DNA of 64,000 nt from Rubritalea tangerina (GCF_042683245.1 NZ_JBHUJB010000035.1:62001-126000); one strand, 5' to 3'; positions 10,601 to 18,652 are shown, counted from the first letter of the stretch. The notes: generated from the letters alone by a model not told the origin. Translations and numbers: made by a program.

Positions 10601-11736
10601 TGAGGACGTGGTGACTGATTACTGATGAAATATTTCTTCAGCTTAGCATCCTTCGGTGGACGCGAAAGTTTTTCATCTGTGATCTTTGTGTGCTTAGCGT
10701 CCTTCTGGCTAGGCGTCTTCCCCTTCTCAGTCATCCCCTTCTCAGGCATGATAGGAGAAACCATGTCGCGCAAGTCCGCTGGTTTCACACCACGCGCGTG
10801 CCCCTTCATCCGAAATGTCCGAGGCTTATACTCCCCCACGAAGTCGATAGTGTTCCCCTCACGAATCTCTCGCTCTAATCCATTGACCCAGAAAATACCA
10901 TTCACCACTAGCCTCCGGTAATTGTCATCCAGTATGTCCTGAGACGCACCTTGCGTCGTGTGAAACACCCTGCCTTTCTCCCCCCCCTTGCCTTGATAAT
11001 GACGTACCCAAACTGAAGGCATCGGCTTTTTCTTCGGATCAGGATCCGCCTTTGGATCCATGGACACCAATGGCTGAGTCTTCGCTAAAACGGTGAAATC
11101 CTCCCGCTCAACACCCACATACCCCCCAGCAAAACAAAATGCCTTGTCTGCCACCCCCCTCAAAATAGGATGCGCCAGTTGATCTCGCTCTAATAAAACT
11201 CTCGTCCCCTGCTTGTGATTTCTACCATAGTGCCCTTCCCAAGTATTCCCTAACACCTGCTCGCCAAAGCCATTTTTATAGTCCTCCCCTTTATACTTAT
11301 AATCAAACTTAGAGTACTTTTTCCCTGATGGAATCTTGAATGCATGCGATGATGTCCTCAACCCCGCTACCGGCTTTCCCGACTCCAAATATTCTACAAT
11401 GTGTTGCATCTGGGCGTCTGGAAGATCTAAAAAACGCGCGAATATCACCATTGAATCAGCATCTTTCAGCACTTCTAAACCCGGGATGTTAGAAGCACCT
11501 GCTTCTATCACCCCATCTCTATCGACCCCAAATAGAACAGTGCATTTAAAACCATGATGCTGTGCCAGAATCCGAGCAAGCGCCGGACATGTCTCCTCCG
11601 CACGATACTCATGGTCTGATGCGATGAATACAATATGCTTTCCTTTCCCTGGCCCCTCCTTGCCTTCATAGACAATCTGAGCATGCACTGACATGCTCAG
11701 CGTAACCAATGTACTGATTAGAGTGAATAGTTTCAT
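7621..11736 (-). CDS. PVC-type secreted protein: ThuA + SGNH + propeller + HEAT + cupredoxin
   Basis: A 1371-residue secreted multidomain protein. The signal peptide ends near residue 19 (SVHA-Q). A ThuA-like domain spans about 33-290 (FIASDHEYRAEETCPALA). An SGNH/GDSL-type domain spans about 395-590 (VGNLLLDTERR, DGHALNARG). The PVC-type membrane-bound dehydrogenase propeller covers about 695-1035 (SMRWDSKGRLWV, DTDQDGKADK). HEAT-like repeats lie at 1050-1215. The C-terminus (1255-1371) is an azurin/plastocyanin-like type-1 copper domain with the expected ligand order H1286, C1355, H1360, M1364. There is no CxxCH haem motif, so copper may replace the cytochrome common in this family. A periplasmic or surface oxidoreductase acting on carbohydrate is likely; the substrate is unknown. 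A G8 run lies in the coding sequence at 10978-10987. Confidence 0.85.
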   Translation of the reverse strand: MKLFTLISTLVTLSMSVHAQIVYEGKEGPGKGKHIVFIASDHEYRAEETCPALARILAQHHGFKCTVLFGVDRDGVIEAGASNIPGLEVLKDADSMVIFARFLDLPDAQMQHIVEYLESGKPVAGLRTSSHAFKIPSGKKYSKFDYKYKGEDYKNGFGEQVLGNTWEGHYGRNHKQGTRVLLERDQLAHPILRGVADKAFCFAGGYVGVEREDFTVLAKTQPLVSMDPKADPDPKKKPMPSVWVRHYQGKGGEKGRVFHTTQGASQDILDDNYRRLVVNGIFWVNGLEREIREGNTIDFVGEYKPRTFRMKGHARGVKPADLRDMVSPIMPEKGMTEKGKTPSQKDAKHTKITDEKLSRPPKDAKLKKYFISNQSPRPQVTSPVKTTLPLKLEEGATIALVGNLLLDTERRNGHLESIVQQAFPQSKLRFRNFAWPADEVDLMPRPDKYGDLEQNLFYVKPDVIIAAYGYNESFAGEAGVEAFKKRLAKFVSGLKSKAFNGKSAPQVVLLSPVANEDVAQVNAGSRNNGNIALYSQAMREVAAALEVGFVDVFEPTKKMFSDGSHTRDGHALNARGYALFAQSAFEGIFGKKAPEVNEDMRKLVVDKAFHFDQRYRAVNSFYYTGGRAGAYGYLDFLPAMRNFDIMVTNRDKAIHLTANGEEARPDDSKVPPLDRVAQGRGANTWHSPEDELKAFKVDPRFEVNCFASEKDFPELACPISMRWDSKGRLWVSTSTTYPHVYPGQKPADKILILEDTDQDGKADKCKTFASGLHMPLSFVLDDKGGVYVSELPHLTYLQDIDGDDVADRHEIVATGFGMEDSHHALHDFIWTPGGELIFRESVFHNTQVETPYGPVRARNSAWFRYDPLKKKLSTFGNYPNTNPWGVAFDRHGHHVASHPVFASTFHATNRVYPAQHPGAKGIQAYSGVCGHGFVDSKIWPEEMQGGFIKNRYKPTNKVEFHQWTQMDDHYAEKFVFDIIFSSDLSFIPVDFQFGPRGAAYVCDWYNPIKGHMQYSLRDPRRDRHSGRIWRIVPKGAKLGPAARTDGKSVADLLDMLNSQDSTVTGWVRRALRARGASIEGVLGRWVNAQGSEAMKLQGLWVYQGIGVINEKLLGEVISSSDPIIAAAGYTTLRSWASEMRSADVERLLRMGAESQSQHVRREAVIAASYVGSAGALEAVLPVLDQEAGVHLSYAIHSAIESEALSKHWRGGAVEQRVQQGLKNLRASGKKPEKKTQERHPFDQKKGLQEVLITCVPERLMFDKKRFTVKAGQPVKLTLDNPDATQHNLLILDRGASVSEVGMAANEMAKSPEGMKKHFVPDDKRILFSTKLVGEHQKEVLRFIAPTKPGEYPFICSFPGHWSVMKGVMVVK

Positions 11737-11742
11737 AATTGT

Positions 11743-12639
11743 TTATCGTGTGTGTGATTCTTCCCTTTTTAATATGACTCTTGAGAAATTTTGCTTACCT
11801 ATCCCATTCTCTGCGTAGAGTAGAACGGACCACCTACGAGGTACGTCCACACCGGACTTGAGTTTGGCTGTCACTAAAATACTACCATCTGAACAATGCT
11901 CGACCTCCTGATCAAATGAGGCTTCTAGCACCCCACTCTCGCAATACAAATAGACACCCTCCAGCTCTGATGAAGTCTTTTCCGGCCACAAGCGAACTTC
12001 TAGCATATCCTCCTTTTTCTCCGCTACGCCCCCCCATCCTTCTAACATGGGAATTTCACGTTTCTGCAGGGCCGCAAAGCTTTCTGACCTTACGGCCTCA
12101 GGACCTACAGGTAAAACTAAACGAAAGCGCTGATAGTGTGGCGAGCATCGCTTAGAACAAGCTAACCAACCAGCATCAAGCTCCACGGTAAAGCGCCCTC
12201 CTCCAGTAGATTCAGGAACCTGCACGCTCATAGAATGCGCCACATCTCTCTTAAATCCATGAGCCGCATACCCATTCATCGAGACCCGTTCAGGTAAGTC
12301 CCAATCAATTTCTGGCACCTTCCCCATCTTGGGCTCACGCCAGACTAGTTGTAAAGGATAGCCCACCTTTCCAGGCTGCTTCCAGTACGTGTGAAAACCC
12401 TCCTCGTGTCTTACAAAAAATCCCACACGCACCTCCTGACCGGGTACCACCACATCGTGATCACATCGAAATTCTAATACCGCTGAGTCGCCTGAAAACC
12501 TGACTACCTCCTCTCTCTCACCACAACACTCACGACCCACACAAACCACACAGCACAAACACACTACACAGAAAACAGCGAACAACAGTCGCCGAAGGTG
12601 TGGATTATACATATTCATGTGTGCAATGCGCATAAACAC
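11743..12639 (-). CDS. DsbD N-terminal (alpha) domain-like periplasmic protein
   Basis: A 298-residue protein with an N-terminal hydrophobic, Cys-rich export segment (about 16-35). It then has the DsbD-alpha type immunoglobulin-like fold: GFHTYWKQPGKVGYPLQLVW, followed by WLACSKRCSP, where the Cys-x3-Cys-x-Pro pattern resembles the redox pair of nDsbD. No DsbD transmembrane or thioredoxin-like domain follows. It sits 6 bp upstream of the PVC/azurin gene and is probably co-transcribed, so it may supply reductant or aid folding or copper loading of that Cys-bearing protein; this is inference. The start is uncertain because Met8 and Met10 are alternatives. Confidence 0.7.
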   Translation of the reverse strand: MFMRIAHMNMYNPHLRRLLFAVFCVVCLCCVVCVGRECCGEREEVVRFSGDSAVLEFRCDHDVVVPGQEVRVGFFVRHEEGFHTYWKQPGKVGYPLQLVWREPKMGKVPEIDWDLPERVSMNGYAAHGFKRDVAHSMSVQVPESTGGGRFTVELDAGWLACSKRCSPHYQRFRLVLPVGPEAVRSESFAALQKREIPMLEGWGGVAEKKEDMLEVRLWPEKTSSELEGVYLYCESGVLEASFDQEVEHCSDGSILVTAKLKSGVDVPRRWSVLLYAENGIGKQNFSRVILKREESHTR

Positions 12640-12689
12640 ACATTAGCATACCTTCCCTCCCTCAAAGGTCTTGGATATTTACACATAAT

Positions 12690-12701
12690 TTTTGTACAAA
12701 A
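12690..12701. promoter_or_regulatory. 12-bp perfect palindrome upstream of the DsbD-like/PVC operon
   Basis: TTTTGTACAAAA lies in the 79-bp gap between the end of the AraC-type regulator gene and the start of the DsbD-like gene. It could be a regulator binding site for the downstream operon. No second copy was noticed in the regulator/sulfatase intergenic region. Confidence 0.3.
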
Positions 12702-12718
12702 TCGGCTAATTAATAAAT

Positions 12719-13462
12719 TTAAAAACGCCCACGGTATTGCTTTGGCGATTCTTTCATCACACGTGAAAATTCTCGCGAGAAGTGACTTTGGTCAGAATAC
12801 CCACAATCCGCACCAATCTCCGCTAAAGTTTTCGTCGTCTGAACCAACATGTGACACGCCTCCTGGACTCGCAGATGTCTCATGTATTCTTTCGGCGTCA
12901 TATCAAAATGTTTTTTAAAACGCCTCACAAATGAACTCACTGACAAATGACTCACTTTCGCTAGCCTTGAAATGGGCACATTTTCATGAAATGAATCGTG
13001 CATCAGCTGCAGTGCTGCCCCCAAAACCTCCTTGGCCTCCCGCCCACTCACCCCTCGCTCAAAAGGCCGTGTCACACCTATAATCCCAACAATCTCACCC
13101 TTCGCATCCCTCAAAGGAGTCTTGGTGGTACGTGACCAATCCACCAACCCCTTACCGCTCGTAACCAACTCTACTTTCCCTCGAATCGACTTGCCCGTCT
13201 CTAACACCCAGAGGTCGTCCTCCTTGTACGCATCAGCCATATGACTTGGTAAATAATCATAATCGGTCATCCCAATGATGCTTTGCTTATCCACTACTGC
13301 TATCTTCTCAGCCAAACGCCGATTGATTGCTACTAATCGTAAATCACAATCCTTCACAAAATACAGAAAGCCCGGCAGGTCATCAAATACCTCACACATC
13401 ACTCCACCTAAATCGTACTTTTGAAAGAATGCGTCATCATGCATAATCAAATAAATACCCAT
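12719..13462 (-). CDS. AraC-family transcriptional regulator with PAS sensor domain
   Basis: A 247-residue regulator. Residues about 20-135 form a PAS domain (GFLYFVKDCDLRLVAINRR, then GEIVGIIGVTRPFE), a likely small-ligand or redox sensor. Residues 145-247 are a two-helix-turn-helix AraC domain (ISRLAKVSHLSVSSFVRRF, then LAEIGADCGYSDQSHFSREF, ending SPKQYRGRF). It is transcribed divergently from the sulfatase-GH16 pair across a 143-bp gap, so it probably controls them; the inducer is unknown. Met7 is an alternative start. Confidence 0.88.
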   Translation of the reverse strand: MGIYLIMHDDAFFQKYDLGGVMCEVFDDLPGFLYFVKDCDLRLVAINRRLAEKIAVVDKQSIIGMTDYDYLPSHMADAYKEDDLWVLETGKSIRGKVELVTSGKGLVDWSRTTKTPLRDAKGEIVGIIGVTRPFERGVSGREAKEVLGAALQLMHDSFHENVPISRLAKVSHLSVSSFVRRFKKHFDMTPKEYMRHLRVQEACHMLVQTTKTLAEIGADCGYSDQSHFSREFSRVMKESPKQYRGRF

Positions 13463-13605
13463 CTACCTATCCCAATACAAGAAGAGAAATAGAACAAACA
13501 CCACTACTCTCCCCCAGGACCACCTCCCCATTTAGAATAAAGAAAGCACAACCTCCATTCACTGAAAAGCTTGTCATACAGATCACGTAGACTCACTCTA
13601 CCCAA

Positions 13606-15117
13606 ATGAAACGCACTCTTCTTACCCTAACAGCACTCTTCGCTTCGCTGGCAGCATGCTATGCAAAGCAACAGCCAAACATACTCTTCTTCCTCGTTGA
13701 CGACATGGGAACTCAGGACACTTCAGTTCCGTTCGCCTTTGATGAAGATGGCGCTCCGCTACTGACAAAAAATAACAAGACTTACCGCACACCAAACATG
13801 GAGCGTCTCGCCAAACAAGGCATGCGGTTCACACAGGCATACGCCTATACGATCTGCTCCCCCTCACGCGTCTCTCTACTCACCGGCCAAGCTGCTCCTC
13901 GGCACAAAGTCACCCAATGGACACACCCCAAGACCTATAAAACCGAGCCTGGTCCCGCCAAAACAAAAACAATCAAGAGCCCTCAGTGGAATACCAAAGG
14001 CGTGCCACAGAACACCCCATTGCTTCCTCAGCTACTCAAACAATCCGGATACGCCACACTCTTCGCAGGCAAAGCACACTTTGGCCCAGATGACACCCCC
14101 ATGGGCAACCCTATCAACCTAGGGTTCGACTGTAACATTGCTGGCTATGGAGGCGGGGGACCAGGCAGTTACTGGGGAATCTATAACTACTCAGCCGAGC
14201 ACCGAAATGGTGGCTCTAACTGGAATGTTCCAGGCTTAGAAAAATACCATGGCTCAGACACCTTCCTCACTGAAGCCATCACCCTTGAGATGAACGCCGC
14301 CATTACCAAAGCCCACGCAAGTGGAGCACCAATTTTCGCCTACATGAGCCAATACGCCCTCCACGTGCCATTCCAATACCCAGATAAGCGATTCACCCCT
14401 AACTACCCTCAACTCAAAGGTGATGCCCTCAGTCACGCCTCCCTCGTCGAAGGTATGGATAAATCACTAGGAGACATTTTACTCACTCTAGAAAAACTCG
14501 GTGAAGCCGAGAACACCCTCGTCATCTTCTATTCAGACAATGGTTCCGTCAGCCCACTAGGAACCCCCACTCTCAAAGGAAAAAAAGGCACTCGCTACGA
14601 AGGCGGCTCCAGAGTCCCCTTGATGATCTCATGGGCAAAAATCAACCCATCCAACCCACTCCAGCAAAAGCTCCCCATCAAGCCAAATAGCATTCAAAGT
14701 GACATCGTCACCGTCAACGACATCATGCCTACCATCCTCTCGATCACAGGCACATCAACACCAAGCGGTACTATAATGGATGGTCATGACCTCACCCCTT
14801 ACCTGCTCGGAGTGAAAGGAACACACCGCCCACAACGTTTTCTCACACACTTCCCTCACGCACATTACAACTCGCTCTTCAGTACACTAAGAGACGGTGA
14901 CTACAAAGTCATCTACAACTACGCCAATAGCAGCTGGGAACTCTACAACCTAAAACATGACCCAAAAGAAGCACACAACATCATTAAACAATCCCCTGAG
15001 CGCAGCCTCACACTCGCAAAACGCCTCATCAAGTACCTAGATGATTTCAACGCAAGCTATCCCGTTCACATTAAGGATGGATCTGCCGTCAGACCTAACA
15101 TCGACACTCTCAAATGA
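13606..15117 (+). CDS. Secreted type I sulfatase (arylsulfatase family)
   Basis: A 503-residue sulfatase with a signal peptide (about 1-20, AACYA). The sulfatase signature CSPSRVSLLTG starts at C84, which would be matured to formylglycine; R88 is the conserved Arg. Metal-binding VDD (31-33), GKAHFG and FYSDNG motifs are present. It should remove sulfate esters from a polysaccharide in the periplasm or outside. The stop overlaps the start of the GH16 gene by four bases, so the two enzymes are coupled and probably attack the same sulfated glycan. Confidence 0.92.
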   Translation: MKRTLLTLTALFASLAACYAKQQPNILFFLVDDMGTQDTSVPFAFDEDGAPLLTKNNKTYRTPNMERLAKQGMRFTQAYAYTICSPSRVSLLTGQAAPRHKVTQWTHPKTYKTEPGPAKTKTIKSPQWNTKGVPQNTPLLPQLLKQSGYATLFAGKAHFGPDDTPMGNPINLGFDCNIAGYGGGGPGSYWGIYNYSAEHRNGGSNWNVPGLEKYHGSDTFLTEAITLEMNAAITKAHASGAPIFAYMSQYALHVPFQYPDKRFTPNYPQLKGDALSHASLVEGMDKSLGDILLTLEKLGEAENTLVIFYSDNGSVSPLGTPTLKGKKGTRYEGGSRVPLMISWAKINPSNPLQQKLPIKPNSIQSDIVTVNDIMPTILSITGTSTPSGTIMDGHDLTPYLLGVKGTHRPQRFLTHFPHAHYNSLFSTLRDGDYKVIYNYANSSWELYNLKHDPKEAHNIIKQSPERSLTLAKRLIKYLDDFNASYPVHIKDGSAVRPNIDTLK

Positions 15118-15899
15118 CTTCATTCCTATCCCAGCTACCACTGGTGCTCGCCACACTCACTCTCGCTCAAGCTTCCTCTCCTTGGAAACTCCATTGGCAA
15201 GAAAACTTCTCCGGCAATAAAGTCGACACCTCCACCTGGTCCACCGTAAAGCGCGGAAAACCCGATTGGAAAAATACTATGTCCAATGACCCTCGACTCA
15301 TCGAGGTCTCAAAGGGAACCCTCAAACTCAAAGGTATCGTCAATGACAAAAAAAACGACCCAGCCCCCTTCCTGACCGCGGGCCTCACCAGCAAAGGAAA
15401 GTTTAACTTCCAATATGGTAAAATTCAAATTCGTGCCCGCTTCAAGTCCGCTCAGGGAGCGTGGCCAGCCCTCTGGATGTTAGGCGAAAAAGGCCAATGG
15501 CCTAACAATGGGGAAATCGACCTCATGGAACACCTCAACTTTGATGACAAGGTCTACCAAACCCTCCATAGTCATTTCACCCAAAACACACCTTTTGATA
15601 AAGACGCGCACCCTAACAAAGGCTCTACCACCAAGATCGATAAAGACGCTTGGAATACCTACGGATGCGAATGGGATGCAGATAAAGTGACCTTCACAGT
15701 AAATGGTAAACCTAGTCACAGCTACCCGCGCCGGCCTGAGCTCGGCGACTCCCAGTATCCCTTCCAACAACCTTTCTACCTCATTCTATCAATGCAAATT
15801 GGTGGTAAATGGGTCAACAGCCCAGACCGAGGACCAAGCAACCCCGCTCACTACCCCGCACACCTCGAGGTCGATTGGATCCGCGTCTTCAAAAAATAA
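15114..15899 (+). CDS. Secreted glycoside hydrolase family 16 (endo-glycanase)
   Basis: A 261-residue protein with a signal peptide (about 1-21) and a single GH16 jelly-roll domain. The catalytic ExDxxE motif is GEIDLMEH, with E134 as predicted nucleophile, D136 assisting and E139 acid/base. The ending LEVDWIRVFKK is typical of the family. GH16 covers laminarinases, agarases, porphyranases and carrageenases; I cannot assign the substrate. The coupled sulfatase favours a sulfated algal galactan, though laminarin is not excluded. Translation is coupled to the sulfatase by an ATGA overlap. Confidence 0.9.
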   Translation: MTSFLSQLPLVLATLTLAQASSPWKLHWQENFSGNKVDTSTWSTVKRGKPDWKNTMSNDPRLIEVSKGTLKLKGIVNDKKNDPAPFLTAGLTSKGKFNFQYGKIQIRARFKSAQGAWPALWMLGEKGQWPNNGEIDLMEHLNFDDKVYQTLHSHFTQNTPFDKDAHPNKGSTTKIDKDAWNTYGCEWDADKVTFTVNGKPSHSYPRRPELGDSQYPFQQPFYLILSMQIGGKWVNSPDRGPSNPAHYPAHLEVDWIRVFKK

Positions 15900-15900
15900 G

Positions 15901-15932
15901 AATACCATTGAGGGAAACGGAATGAACAAATG
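15901..15932 (+). repeat. Solo copy of the MITE-like end sequence
   Basis: These 32 bases, just after the GH16 stop, match the left end of the inverted-repeat element at 18371-18402 at 28 of 32 positions. No partner end was found nearby, so this is probably a truncated or decayed copy. Confidence 0.5.
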
Positions 15933-15981
15933 GCAGAGCAATTGGGTATGACTACCAAAACAACTCCAGCTGGAACTGCAG

Positions 15982-16016
15982 AAAAAAGGCCGAGCATCTC
16001 ATCAATGCCCAGCCTT
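15982..16016 (-). terminator. Rho-independent terminator of ssb
   Basis: On the minus strand, past the ssb stop, a 12-bp stem (AAGGCTGGGCAT with ATGCTCGGCCTT, one mismatch or wobble) with a seven-base loop is followed by TTTTTT. It lies between convergent ssb and GH16. Confidence 0.85.
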
Positions 16017-16054
16017 CAAAAAAGAGATAAATGAGGGACCTCTGCCCTCTGATC

Positions 16055-16552
16055 TTAAAAGGGAATATCGTCGTCCTCATCCTCAAACTGAGGCATCGGA
16101 TTCGATGGTGACCCGCCCTGTTGCTGCGGCGGAGCTTGATACGACTGCTGGGCTGGAGCTTGATTCGCCTGCTGAGGCGCGCCTTGCTGAGGCGGACGTT
16201 GACCACCACCTCCTCCAGCTCCACCACCACCAACAAATTGCATATTCTCACCCACCACTTTGAGTCTCTGACGTTTCTGACCACTCTGCTGGTCCACCCA
16301 GCTATCCATCTGTAAACGCCCCTCAATAAAGACCCCACGCCCCTTGCCCAAATACTGGCTCGCAAGCTCAGCCTGACGCCCCCATAGGGTCACATCAACA
16401 AACGTGGTCTCATCCACCCACTCTTCTCCTTGCTTCACCCTGCGGTTACAAGCAACCCCTAAGTCAGTGACTGCAGTCCCCTTCGGCGTGTAGCGTAATT
16501 CGATGTCACGAGTGATATTTCCCATGATCATTACTTTATTGAAACTAGACAT
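16055..16552 (-). CDS. ssb: Single-stranded DNA-binding protein
   Basis: A 165-residue SSB. The OB fold spans residues 1-110 (FNKVMIMGNITRDIELRYTPKG; WGRQAELASQYLGKG). A flexible Gly/Gln/Pro/Ala-rich linker follows, and the protein ends with the acidic tip DDDIPF that recruits replication and repair partners. It lies downstream of rpsF, the usual rpsF-ssb order, but a hairpin and T tract separate the two. Confidence 0.97.
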   Translation of the reverse strand: MSSFNKVMIMGNITRDIELRYTPKGTAVTDLGVACNRRVKQGEEWVDETTFVDVTLWGRQAELASQYLGKGRGVFIEGRLQMDSWVDQQSGQKRQRLKVVGENMQFVGGGGAGGGGGQRPPQQGAPQQANQAPAQQSYQAPPQQQGGSPSNPMPQFEDEDDDIPF

Positions 16553-16566
16553 GTTGCTGGGACTCT

Positions 16567-16610
16567 AAAAAGAAAATCCCCGCTCGACAACAGAAAAGCC
16601 AAGCAGGGAT
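16567..16610 (-). terminator. Hairpin terminator or attenuator between rpsF and ssb
   Basis: On the minus strand ATCCCTGCT pairs with AGCGGGGAT (one wobble) across a loop of about 17 bases, followed by TTTTCTTTTT. It lies 8-60 bp before ssb and may uncouple ssb from rpsF transcription. Confidence 0.65.
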
Positions 16611-16648
16611 GAAATCAGTGAATTCTTGACGGCTATACGCCGTTAGAA

Positions 16649-16936
16649 TTAGCCAAGACGGCGGTATTGGTGCATGTAAATGCCCTCTACAAGATCAAGT
16701 GCTTCCTTGATGTCTTCGATCGCTTCAGGAGCGGCATTGAAGAAGTAGTTCACGTAAACACCACCCTCGATCTGACGAGCGTTGTACGCAAATGTCTTGC
16801 GACCAAGTTGCTTCACTTCATCAAGTGTGGCTCCATTGGCTTCAATTACCTTACCTACTTCGCTAACGAACTCGTCAACGGAACCTTCTTTACCTTTCGT
16901 GTCGAGTACGACAAGGCCTTCATATTTTCTGCTCAT
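16649..16936 (-). CDS. rpsF: 30S ribosomal protein bS6
   Basis: A 95-residue small-subunit protein that binds the central domain of 16S rRNA with bS18. The S6 fold is recognisable from YEGLVVLDTKG at the N-terminus, the LGRKTFAYNARQIEGGVYVNYFF core, and the end IYMHQYRRLG. It begins 12 bp after pth and precedes ssb. rpsR is not adjacent here. Confidence 0.95.
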   Translation of the reverse strand: MSRKYEGLVVLDTKGKEGSVDEFVSEVGKVIEANGATLDEVKQLGRKTFAYNARQIEGGVYVNYFFNAAPEAIEDIKEALDLVEGIYMHQYRRLG

Positions 16937-16948
16937 AATTTTTCGTTT

Positions 16949-17515
16949 CTATGATTTGTTTTTGACGTTGTGTACATTTGCTGCGGTCTCTACTCCGTCG
17001 ATTAGCGCAAGCTGAACAGCATCAGCAGCTCTTGCAAGCGCGTTTTCCATGTCAGGCTTCTCCTCAGGACTAAACTTCCCAAGAACATGCCCTACCATTT
17101 CACCAGGTTTAGGACCACCAATTCCCACCTTCAGCCTCGGAAAAGCATCGCTTCCAAAATGCTGAATCAGCGATTTCATGCCGTTGTGCCCCCCAGCCGA
17201 GCCACTCTTACGAAAACGTAACGAGCCGACCGGTAATGACACATCGTCAAACACCACAAGCACTTCCTCAGGCTTCCATTTATAGAAGCGGAGTGCCGCC
17301 CCTGCCGCGCGACCACTTTCATTCATGAATGTCTGTGGTTTCATCAACAAGGCCTGTGGATGTTTTGCAATATGCGCTTTCCATTTCAAGTGATTGACAA
17401 ACTGGGCGCCCGAACGATCCGCAAGAAGATCCAGAACGTCAAACCCCACATTGTGTCGGGTCCCATCGTACTTTCTCCCTGGATTACCCAAGCCGATGAC
17501 CAATTTGATCGCCAC
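16949..17515 (-). CDS. pth: Peptidyl-tRNA hydrolase
   Basis: A 188-residue enzyme that cleaves the ester bond of peptidyl-tRNAs released from stalled ribosomes. Family motifs are VIGLGNPGRKYDGTRHNVGF, with N11 and catalytic H21, then KPQTFMNESG, FDDVSLPVG (D91) and GSAGGHNGMKS. Length is typical. It lies between rplY and rpsF, an order often seen in bacteria. Confidence 0.96.
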   Translation of the reverse strand: MAIKLVIGLGNPGRKYDGTRHNVGFDVLDLLADRSGAQFVNHLKWKAHIAKHPQALLMKPQTFMNESGRAAGAALRFYKWKPEEVLVVFDDVSLPVGSLRFRKSGSAGGHNGMKSLIQHFGSDAFPRLKVGIGGPKPGEMVGHVLGKFSPEEKPDMENALARAADAVQLALIDGVETAANVHNVKNKS

Positions 17516-17588
17516 TTTTCTGAAGAAGGGTAGGCTAGCACCTTTGTTGCAGCGCTAGCACCAAACGTAAAACATCAGTGGTTAATAA

Positions 17589-18176
17589 TTAGCCTTCTTG
17601 GCCTGCACCTGCGGACTTCGCAGCACGTGTCATGGCTACAAGTGCGATAAGCACCTTGTCGTGAAGTGTTGGTGTCACGCCTTCTGGGAACTCTACATCA
17701 CCGATGGTGAGTGACTCCGTGAGGTCAAGACCGGATACGTCAGCTGTGATTGTCTCAGGAAGGTCTTTCGGAAGTGCCTTCACCTTGATGGTGTGGACAA
17801 GTTGCTCAAGAGCACCACCCACTTTCACACCCTTAGGCTCACCGAGGAGAACCACTGGAAGCTTCGCAGTAAGAACTGTCTCTTCAGTCACTGCAAGGAA
17901 ATCAGCGTGAAGAATAGCACCTGTAAGCGCGTCGAACTGGAGATCCTGAAGGAATACCTTCTGAGAATCAGAACCTTCTACCTCAAGGTTGAGAAGAATC
18001 TGAGAAGATGGAGCTGCCTTAAGAAGATCGGTGAACTCCTTTGCATTGACCTTCACGTTCTTGTTTTCGGTTGCACCGTAAACGACGGATGGGACGAATC
18101 CCTCACGACGCATTGCATTCAATGCGCCAGAACCTGTGCGCGCGCGCTCAGTTGCTTTGATTGTTTCAATAGCCAT
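17589..18176 (-). CDS. rplY: 50S ribosomal protein bL25, long (Ctc/TL5) form
   Basis: A 195-residue 5S-rRNA-binding protein. The N-terminal L25 domain (1-90) begins with ATERARTGSGALNAMRREGFVPSVVYG. The C-terminal TL5/Ctc beta domain (about 95-185) contains ITADVSGLDLTESLTIGDV. The short Ala/Gly tail is not conserved. It is first in the rplY-pth-rpsF run and has a recognisable promoter upstream. Confidence 0.94.
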   Translation of the reverse strand: MAIETIKATERARTGSGALNAMRREGFVPSVVYGATENKNVKVNAKEFTDLLKAAPSSQILLNLEVEGSDSQKVFLQDLQFDALTGAILHADFLAVTEETVLTAKLPVVLLGEPKGVKVGGALEQLVHTIKVKALPKDLPETITADVSGLDLTESLTIGDVEFPEGVTPTLHDKVLIALVAMTRAAKSAGAGQEG

Positions 18177-18309
18177 TTTGTTTTGTTTAATAGAAGTTAG
18201 ACATCGCCCAAATTTTCTTTATCAGACGTTTCTAGATGCGGTTTGCCCCATGGAAAAGATGGCTGGTAGGTTGGTGAGATTGGTAACCTTTCCACAGGCC
18301 GGGCGCGGG

Positions 18310-18337
18310 TGTTAACGCTTTGAAAACAAATTGTCAA
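18310..18337 (-). promoter_or_regulatory. Sigma-70-like promoter upstream of rplY
   Basis: A consensus -35 box TTGACA (18337-18332) is followed after 16 bases by TTAACA (18315-18310). The leader to the rplY start would be about 130 bases. Confidence 0.5.
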
Positions 18338-18370
18338 TGGTAAAGCCGCCCCCACCGAAGCCACTTAAGT

Positions 18371-18580
18371 AATACCATTGAGCGAGACGGAATGGACGAA
18401 TGATCGGAATGAGCTTGCAGAATATCAAGGCGGAGTGAAGGAGCCCCGCACGCGCGGGACAACTGAATGACAACGATGACATTCGGTAAGATAATCCGAT
18501 TTACTCTAAAATCGCGAAGCGCAAACTTCACAAGACTCAACCAAACTCCATTCGTCTATTCCGAGTCGAGAGATGGTATA
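18371..18580. mobile_element. MITE-like element with imperfect terminal inverted repeats
   Basis: The left end (18371-18402) and the reverse complement of the right end (18549-18580) match at 23 of 32 positions, sharing ATACCAT near the tip and GACGAATG at the inner edge. The interior of about 146 bp has no convincing gene and contains a CCCGC/GCGGG hairpin at 18445-18458. A related 32-bp end occurs alone at 15901-15932. The features fit a non-autonomous miniature transposable element between the rplY promoter and the prs terminator. No transposase is in the window. Confidence 0.5.
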
Positions 18581-18622
18581 ACTCTTCTTACAATAACTCA
18601 GGCCATTCCCCATCTCAGGCGC

Positions 18623-18652
18623 AAAAAACGCTGCGGGAGATTCCCCACAGCG
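18623..18652 (-). terminator. Rho-independent terminator of prs
   Basis: On the minus strand CGCTGTGGGGA pairs with TCCCGCAGCG across a three- to four-base loop and is followed by TTTTTT. It lies 42-71 bp after the prs stop. Confidence 0.85.
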
